Below are positions 56,520-64,000 of a DNA stretch of 64,000 nt, in pieces. Under the pieces are notes generated by a model that was not told the origin of the DNA, did not search any database, and saw only the letters and a list, made by a program, of their open reading frames with translations. The stretch comes from Jackrogersella multiformis. Taxonomy: Eukaryota > Ascomycota > Sordariomycetes > Xylariales > Hypoxylaceae. Every line of letters starts with the position of its first letter. Position 1 is the stretch's first letter. The translations under genes and the position numbers were made by a program. The stretch covers positions 1,240,001-1,304,000 of the forward strand of contig CADCXD010000009.1 of assembly GCA_902806575.1 (NCBI GenBank). The letters are read 5' to 3'.

Positions 56520-58094
56520 GTAATTAAGTCAGTGGCACGCTCCTCACTCTCTCCCCGATTTTCCAATCCTAATCCAAAATCTCATCCCACTCACTACCTA
56601 CACAAGATTCATATTCTTCTCCGTCTTTTTTTTTTTTTTTTAAAAAAAAAACACTTTCCAAAAATTTCCTCTCCTGCCTTCTTTTCACACAACAATTTTA
56701 CCGAATCACTAAACTTCCCCTACATCCTTCATCGCCATAGATTTTTATCTTACGGAATCTGCCTAGGTGCCTCCTTACCTATTTAGATCCTTAAAATACA
56801 CTGTAAGTACCACCACAATAGCAACTCCTCCTTACTAGCATGCACCAAACCCATATTGCCTCCTCCGTATCCTCCCCCCCCTTCTCTCTCTCCCTTTCTT
56901 TCATCTCCAAACTCCAAACTTTCTACCAAAACAACCTAAACCCTTTTTTTCCACCTTCAATCATCCACCACCCTCCATTTCTTCAACCTCGTTTCTGACC
57001 TACGCCCGAAGCTCATCTAACTAGCAGAGGAAAGAAGGTAAGTGCCCTAGAATTTGAAATTCATCATATACACATTTCATATACCTACTCGTTGCAAGGG
57101 GGGGTGGAATAGAGACATGAACATCGTCGTCGTTGTTGCCGTCACGATCATCATCACTACCACCACCACCACCACCACGATCATCATAACAAAAAACGCG
57201 CCGATTCAAGAACGAGTAACTAACCCGAGCCTACTTGCCATACAGCTTTGTTGCACGACTTAGTACCTACGTCTACCTATCTTGAGACTTCTCCGGTTAT
57301 TTCCTTTGGTCTTACAAACGCGACCGCATCTGTAAGTACATTTTCAGTATTACTCAATACTGCAAATACTTCAAAGGCTTCAAATACGGTACAAGGTGGA
57401 AGCCACCTAGTCTCGGTCTGGCTCAGCTATTGGCCGACGGAATTTCTGACTTGCCCTTTTCTGCCTTTTCTATTCCCACCCGACCCCAACATTGATACAT
57501 TGAATTACCTTGATTCAACCTTTACCTGCATTGGGGGAGGGGGTACCTGAGTACACCTCTCTGCATACATCTCTGCATACCTACCTAGGTAGGTACTCTG
57601 CACGCTCTACCTACACCATTTCCGACTTCGTCCACTCATCTACCTACTACCTACCTAGGTACCCTACTAGGTACCTAAGGTAGGTGAAGGTACTAATATA
57701 CCCTGCAATGAACCCTGCAACACCACCCCCCGAACGAACCTACCAGGACCCTCCCAAAATACCTACCTACACACACCAACTCACTTCACGTACCTCACGT
57801 AGGTACCTCACGTACCTCCTCATGTACCTCATCTCACGCTAGTATTACCTAACTTTACATAACTTCCTTAAACTCGTTTTGACTTTCTTACTCTCTACTT
57901 ACATAACTTTCTACCTCCAAAACCACTACTACTACCACCACCACCACCACCACCACTTCCACGCTTGTTCTTTATCCTTTCCCAAAACAAACCCGCATAA
58001 TATATATACGCACACATACATATATTCAACGCGTCATATTGTTCTAACATTCATTTTGTCTTGTCTGATAGACCCATTGTCGCGTCGTCCAGTC
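56520..58094 (+). promoter_or_regulatory. ash1: ash1 promoter and 5' leader with a probable 1,034-nt UTR intron
   Basis: Pyrimidine-rich DNA with T and C tracts (56625-57000) looks like a transcription start region. AAGAAG is followed by a strong donor GTAAGT at 57038. A matching acceptor, GATAG ending at 58071 with TCTAACAT 20-odd nt before it, lies 23 nt upstream of the ash1 ATG. The enclosed DNA is non-coding, holds (ACC)n tracts and CCTAGG palindromes (57580-57690), and would be a 1,034-nt 5'-UTR intron. Confidence 0.5.
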
Positions 58095-60684
58095 ATGGAT
58101 TCGCTCCCAGCCATATCTCCGACGCGCGCGCTCTCGTCAGAGTCTAGCGTCGGCGCGGCCGGTGATACTTTCTCTAATGCCGCGTCGCTGAGCTCAACCC
58201 CCCCGACCACCATAGCCGATAGTGTCAGTCTCGCATCAGACAACTCTAAGAACGACAACACTACCGCAATTGGTCACATTGATGACCACACCGACTTAAC
58301 GGAGGCCGACGCGTCTTCTGAAGTGGCCGACTCCATTGTCGCGTCTGCCGAGCCCCAGAACCCTCGCCAGCTTCCTCAACTTCCCGAATCCACCGAAACT
58401 ACTGCGCAGACCGCTTCTAGTACGCCTGCCTATGGACGCTCGCGACGAGAACGCCAGAGTGCGCCTGTCTACAATATCGCCGAATTAGCTGGCACCGCCA
58501 TTCACGGCAGACGACGATCGAAGGGCGACAATGTATCAGACCGAAAGCGACGCACCACAATTGCTGGCGGGACCACGGTTGGAATTGACGAGGAGGGCGA
58601 GATCAGCTCTGCGAAGTCCCTTAAGTCTGCTAAGGCTTCCAAGTCACAGGAGGCTGAACCTAACCGACGAATTTCCACGCGCTCCTCCGGCGTTGAGGCA
58701 GAGACATTGGCGGACAAGCTGTCTAACTTAGGCAAGCGGGGTAGAAAGACCTTCGAAAAAGGTATCAGCAAGATGTCGCGTGAATTGCGACGATTGCAAG
58801 ATACGGACGAGTTCGCCGGTATTGACAAGAAACCGGTCGTCTATACTACCTGGGCCAACGGAAAGTACATGACCGATTCACAGCCTGCCAGAAAGAAGGT
58901 CAAGGTTGCGAACGAGACGCCCGCGGCCCCCGCCCCGGAACCAGAACCTGCCGTCGAGGAAGCACCGGTTACTAAGAAGAAGCGGGTCAAGAAGTTCCTC
59001 GATCGAGGTTTGTACGCTGGCCAGGAGACACCTGTCGATATCTACCAGGGTTTCACGCCGTCGGAGAAGAAGAGCCTGGCACAGATGCCCGAGCTGATGC
59101 CGAGCGGCAGGGTGAACCCAGTAATGCCTATGCCATTGTACAACGGCATGCGTACGTTGATCCAGGGCAGAGATTTCAAGCTGCCCTTCGATATTTGCAA
59201 CCCATTGCCACCCGGACAACCGAAGCCAGATGAATGGCGTAAGATAACGAAGAGTAAGCTTACTAGTTCATTAATTATATTTATACTTCTGCCGGTTTTT
59301 CTTTTCTTTTGTTTTGATATATAAACAAGTCTTAACTAATATATAATTAGATCGATTCATTGGCGATGCTTCAGCTTACTGGAAGAAGACACCGCATTTT
59401 AAGGACTATTCGTCTAAGTGCGTGTGCAAAAAGACTGAAGGCTGTAATGATTCATGCCAGAACCGGATCATGTTCTATGAGTGTGATGAGACCAACTGCA
59501 ATGTTGGCCCGGAGCTGTGCCATAATCGCGAGTTTGCGCAATTGGCGGAGCGCGTCAAAGAAGGCGGGAAGTACCAAGTTGGAGTCGAGGTCATCAAGAC
59601 TCACGATAAAGGTTATGGCATTCGAGCCAATCGCTGCTTCGAGCCTAACCAGATCATCATGGAATATACCGGTGAAATTATCACCGAGGAAGAGTGCGAC
59701 CGCCGCATGAACGAAGTTTATAAGAATAATCAGGTAAGATGAACGAATAATGAACTTCATACAAGTGTCTAACTCGATCGCTAACACATTCAGTGTTATT
59801 ACCTGATGTCCTTCGATCAAAATATGATCATTGACGCAACGACTGGTAGTATCGCTCGTTTTGTCAACCACTCGTGCGACCCGAACTGCAAGATGGTTAA
59901 ATGGATAGTGTCCGGACAGCCCCGGATGGCCCTCTTTGCTGGGGACCGTCCGATCACGACGGGCGATGAACTGACTTATGACTACAACTTCGACCCTTTT
60001 TCAGCTAAGAACGTGCAAAAGTGTCTTTGTGGTAGTGCGAACTGCCGAGGAGTTCTGGGCCCGAAGCCTAAGGAAGTAAAGCAACCGAAGGCGTCTAAGG
60101 GGAAACTTAGGGCGAGCATCAAGAAAAGCGTCAATACAGGCAAGCGAAAGTTCAAGGACGCCCTTGGTGAGAAGGAGGATGACGAAGGGAGTGCAGCTAA
60201 GAAGCGCAAGATCAAGACCCCGACGGGTGTGAAGGCACAGAGTGCTAAGGATACCCTCTCTACCGGTCTCAAAGCGGCCAAGGGGGCTGCCACTGCTATT
60301 AAGCGTAGCGTGTCAATGATATCGGTCAACACCAAAGCAGTTCTCGGCTCGTCCTCTCCCGGTCGTAAGACAACCGCCGTCCGAAAGTCGAAGACTGTGG
60401 TTAGAACCTACAGCAAAGCTAAGGTGCAGACGAAGCTTCCGGCCGCGTTCCGGACGAGCTCCAGAGTGTCGTCTTCCCGTAACTCAAGTCTCACGATTGT
60501 TGCCGCAAGCTCCGAGAACGTACAACTGGATGAAGCGACCTCGTCTTCGCCTGCTAACAAGACGAGAGCCCCCCTGGAGGATGACGACAACGTAGACGTC
60601 GAGGATCAGTCCGATTCTGCGTCTCCCCGAAAAGCCGTCGATATACCCCGATCCGTGAGCAAGATTCGACTTGTTCACTCGTGA
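58095..60684 (+). CDS. ash1: ASH1-type SET-domain histone H3K36 methyltransferase
   Basis: Fungal ASH1 places H3K36 methylation, notably in silent, facultative heterochromatin-like regions. Exons 58095-59253, 59351-59733 and 59794-60684 give 810 residues. Introns are 59254-59350 (97 nt, donor GTAAGC, branch TTAACTAAT) and 59734-59793 (60 nt, donor GTAAGA, branch GCTAACA). A disordered N-terminus with basic NLS-like runs leads to PFDICNPLPPGQPKPDEWRK, characteristic of ASH1. The AWS zinc domain (about 408-445: CVCKKTEGCNDSCQNR, CNVGPELCHNR) and the SET domain follow (KGYGIRANR, IIMEYTGEII, the NHSCDPNC cofactor/catalytic motif at ~538, ELTYDYNF), then the post-SET (KCLCGSANCRG). The C-terminus is a Lys/Ser-rich tail; there is no BAH or PHD domain, as expected in filamentous fungi. 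Confidence 0.93.
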
Positions 60685-62883
60685 AAAACTCCTAGTGCTC
60701 CCTTCAACCTGTGAGCACTGAAACCTACATAATTATTGAGTTGATACTGCGTCGGCTATGTTGGGGTCTTAGAGGAACCGGATATTGAGTTTCCGGGTAG
60801 TTTACTCGTTGTGGTGATGTGTTGATGATATCTATGGCACCGGCATCTCTGTGGCGGACCAAGATTCAAAGTGGTTTAGACCTAGCGGCGGTGTTTCAAT
60901 GGTTCCTAAGACCTCTATCTCCCAGACTCTGTGGTCGTCCGAAGTCCAGAACCATACATTTTTCATAATATTAGTGGGCGACGATCTCTTAGATTCCTAG
61001 CGAGATATGGCGAAATGAGGAAGCCTTCGTCATTGTGTATACTACGAGCAACATCACGCAGGCATTTTTAAGGCGTATGGCGTAGATAGGGCGCGCTTGG
61101 CCTTTTCCAAGCATAGATGAGGGGGCTGTTGGGGGCACGCATAAGGAAATGTGTGGTGTTTGCTGGCGTGACCATCTTGCTTTGTACAGAGTAGGAACCG
61201 ATGATCCTTGATCTGGAGCTTGCTTTCAATAACTACTTGTGCCAAGTTTTTAAACATTATTTGACTATCTTGCCCTGTGACCTAATTTCGAATGCCTGAT
61301 CTTTTCGGTGAGTGAAGTGGTATGTATGGCTTACCAATCTAGTTTTGGGGGATAATAATATAGGTATCTATATGTGTGTCAATGAATTTGTATAGAATCT
61401 CCTTACGATATCATATTGTAGATAATATCAGTTATAGGATTGGTGGTTTAATATTATATGTAGTAGCATACTACCCAGGTACCTATGCAAGCTTGGTAGG
61501 CAAGAAAAGGGGGCGGGGGGATACGCCAGAATGCTTTGTCAGCATATATACCTGCGTACCTAGGTACATATTATATAATAGGCGCGATCACTTTATTGGA
61601 TGTTAAAGTTACCTATTATTTTAATATATTTGACATGTAACACCAACTTCTTTGTACAGATATCTAGGTAGGTAGTGCCTACACTATTTACAACATCCAA
61701 CATATCACATGACAACGGAATACGTAGTATAACATGCATATCGAAGCAACAATGATAGCCGACGCGCCGCGCGTACGACATAGAAAAGCCAAGGAGATGA
61801 CGATGTTGATGACTTGATTTCTCAGCTAGACTAGGGCAGCTGATTCATATACCGCGTAGGAAAGTAAGGCTTACCCTAGCAGCCTAGGTAACTAGCAACA
61901 AAGTGGTCTAGACTACGAAATTTGGCCAATATCCGGTGCCAAAGACTCGCATGTCGTAGCATGTATAAAGGGTCTGTTTGCGTGTAGTCTTGAGGCTGTG
62001 CACATTATATTGGTGCTGCGCGATGATCCTGCTCGGCCTCGCTTGGTACGTTAAGGGGGGGTATAATTGGTTAAAACTATAATCCCGATATGAACTAATG
62101 CTGGATATGGATGGACGTTAACAAGTTCAGGGCAGGAAGCCCCGACGGTCCCCCGCGGTTCCTTAGGTAGGTAGTCAGGTTAGTCTAGGTAGTCGGCATA
62201 AAGAAGAAGGGAGGAAAAAATAAAACATTAAGTGGCAATTGCTCCAATTTCTCGGGGTCTATACATAGTATGTACGTACGTAACCTAAATAGCCTAGGCA
62301 GTCGCGGTTGAGATAATACCTACCTAGCCTACTGCAATGGTGGGGATTTATGTGTATCAATGTACATTTTAAACGTGACAGAAATTTGGAGACTAGTTTT
62401 AACTCCTAAACGCTTCACTTTTCAACAACCAACCAACGTTGTCTAAAGCTTTTCATTCTTCATTCTCACCGAGCTTCTCTCATTCTCTCACTCCCCCCCT
62501 CCACCCTACAGCACTCCCTCGTCTCTAATTGTGCCCCTCTTCCAATTACATCAAGGCTGAAACGCGGCATACCAGGTGCGGTTCCACCCTCCCCGTCCAT
62601 TCGTCCAGCCATATATTACGTCCCCTTCGTCATCTTGCAGCCCCCAACCTGTCAAAACTCAACTCGCCGTCGCCTTACCTGCCCAGGTAGGTAGTTAGTT
62701 TAAATTTTCTTTATACAAACGGCAAACATCATATTTTCACGGCTGGCATCGTTAGGAAGCCCTTACTCCGTAGTCTATTTTCTAACATTCCCTAACTAAT
62801 TTCGACGTGTCTCGCGGTACGCTTCAACTAAAACAACCATATGCGCAGCTAAAGAGGAACCTTGGAAACCATTGCAAGTGTCC
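60685..62883. other. intergenic, no gene seen
   Basis: ash1 3' flank, AT-rich DNA with scattered CCTAGG motifs (61558, 61663, 61880, 62310), G-run tracts, then a pyrimidine-rich stretch (62455-62520) that is probably the promoter of the gene at 62884. No conserved frame. Confidence 0.55.
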
Positions 62884-64000
62884 ATGAAGTCGCTCCGCAT
62901 GAGCAAGGTGCTTGGCACCATAAGAAAGAAGAATTCTAGTAACGGTATGCCCGAACTCTAACCTTGGAATCTAACACGCGCAACTCTCAAGTAAGATGGT
63001 TTATGATTTGCGCTTTTTGCTGATACCCCTTTTTCAGACGATGGCCCTTCTATTTCTGCAGATGGCGAAAGCCCTGAGGCTACAGCCAACCGCTGTGTGG
63101 TACGCCTGCGCCCGTCAATTTCAACTCTTGTCTTGAAATCAATCAATCGAGTAAACCTGACTGTCAATTAGAAATCATTCTGCGAGTCTGGCTCTACCAA
63201 TTCCGGAGACGAAGTCCTCTACTTGCCCCCCATCGTCGATGCCGCCGAGTCTTCCCCCGCCGCTGCTGCAGAATGCGCTCGCCTGATTCGAAAATACTTG
63301 AAAAGGGACTATTGGACTAAGCCCTCATACCAATACAACGCCATCATGCTTCTTCGCATCCTTGTTGATAATCCCGGCCCAACATTCACAAGAAACGTAG
63401 ATCAGAAGTTTACCGATACTACAAAAGAGCTACTACGGTCTGTTCGCGACCCAAGTGTGCGCCAGATGATGATGGAAACGTTGGATTCTTTTGAGAACAC
63501 CAAGGCCTATGACGAAGGCTTAGCCGTTATTATCGAGATGTGGAAGAAGGAGAAAGATAAGGCGCAGCGACAACATGGAGTAAGCTTGATTAATTATCTG
63601 CTGGAATCATGCTAATACATGCTAACTAGGGACGTAACCAGCCTCCAGTACCACGGACACTTAATGCGCCGCCGTTCAATCCGCATTCCCAGAACTACTT
63701 CGCACGAAGCCACTCCAACCGCAAGCTCCCGAGCCCTGTTGAGTTAGCGAGTAGACTAGAAGAAGCGCGGACGTCTGCGAAGTTGCTCCAGCAGGTAGTT
63801 ACAAACACGCCACCCGTCGAAGTGCTCAGCAACGACCTGGTGAAGGAGTTTGCCGATCGTTGCACAAGCGCAAGTCGAAGTATACAGATATACATGAATG
63901 CCGAGGATCCGGCTCCTGACAATGACACTATGGAGAGCCTTATCGACACTAACGAGCAGCTCCAGGCATCTTTGAGTTTGCACCAGCGAGCTATGCTAAA
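62884..64000 (+). CDS. VHS/GAT-domain trafficking adaptor, 3'-partial
   Basis: GAT proteins bind Arf or ubiquitin and sort cargo at Golgi or endosomes. Four exons are visible: 62884-62944, 63038-63099, 63172-63579 and 63630-64000 (open at the window end). Introns are 93, 72 and 50 nt with donors GTATGC, GTACGC and GTAAGC and branch points CTGAC/GCTAAC. The N-terminal MKSLRMSKVLGTIRKK is basic. A VHS/ENTH-like helical region follows (LPPIVDAAESSPAAAAECARLIRKYL, YNAIMLLRILVDNPGPTFTRN), then a GAT domain (LEEARTSAKLLQQVV, LVKEFADRCTSASRSIQIYM, LIDTNEQLQASLSLHQRA). Overall it resembles Lsb5/GGA-type fungal proteins. All phases agree; the remainder lies past 64000. Confidence 0.88.

Noticed and set aside
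1..64000. Secondary-metabolite cluster, mating-type locus, CRISPR array or phage-like system
   Set aside because: No PKS, NRPS, P450 cluster, HMG/alpha-box gene or spacer-repeat array is present; the genes are scattered housekeeping and regulatory loci of a eukaryote.

Overview
The window comes from a filamentous ascomycete, most likely a Sordariomycete. The order is inferred from gene content and gene style, not from a search. Genes are sparse: 14 confident protein genes plus one uncertain candidate in 64 kb. Introns are short (53-229 nt mostly), with GT(A/G)NG donors and CTAAC/CTGAC branch points. The gene set is typical: allosteric ATP sulfurylase, SSK1, a flavin-carrier/TRP-like channel, a Bot1-type mitoribosomal protein, a BAR-SH3 adaptor, Tad2 and ASH1. 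I found no tRNA, rRNA, CRISPR array or recognisable autonomous transposon. Gene-free stretches are long (1-7 kb) and are full of a 10-bp palindrome, TACCTAGGTA, and its nested derivatives.

Layout. 1-1437: 3' part of the ATP sulfurylase gene (+). 1992-2301: a TA-flanked inverted-repeat element (MITE 1). 2880-5570: large proline-rich protein of unknown role (+). 8105-11055: ML-domain/TRP-like membrane protein (+). 12437-15083: SSK1-type response regulator (-), with an apparent single-base frameshift in a short repeat. 16738-17962: Bot1-type mitoribosomal protein (+), convergent with a HCx5R phosphatase at 18151-19686 (-). 21982-22313: a 92-residue zinc-ribbon-like protein (-) that appears only after splicing. 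24783-25408: small four-helix membrane protein (+). 29878-32024: conserved fungal protein with an 892-nt intron (+). 33164-34795: BAR-SH3 adaptor (-). 36474-39089: DUF2439 (Mte1/Dbl2/ZGRF1-type) protein (+). 40335-42142 and 44681-47209: two proteins, each with a short Cys/basic motif and two C-terminal membrane segments. MITE 2 (42902-43122) lies between them. 48567-50763: tRNA adenosine deaminase Tad2 (+) with a probable GC-AG intron. 58095-60684: ASH1-type SET methyltransferase (+) with a probable 1-kb 5'-UTR intron. 62884-64000: VHS/GAT-type trafficking adaptor (+), cut by the window end.

The genes do not form a pathway or a biosynthetic cluster. They look like ordinary housekeeping and regulatory genes on a core chromosome arm. 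The most unusual signal is in the non-coding DNA. The arrangement of TACCTAGGTA, its growth into (CCTA)n(GGTA)m, and an 8-bp presence/absence difference between the two arms of MITE 1 all fit repeated TA-targeted micro-insertions. Excision footprints of a TA-targeting transposon with CCT...AGG ends would do this. It is a hypothesis and not established. Two introns (ATP sulfurylase 60 nt; Tad2 GC-AG 63 nt) are multiples of three without stops, so ORF-based annotation would miss them.
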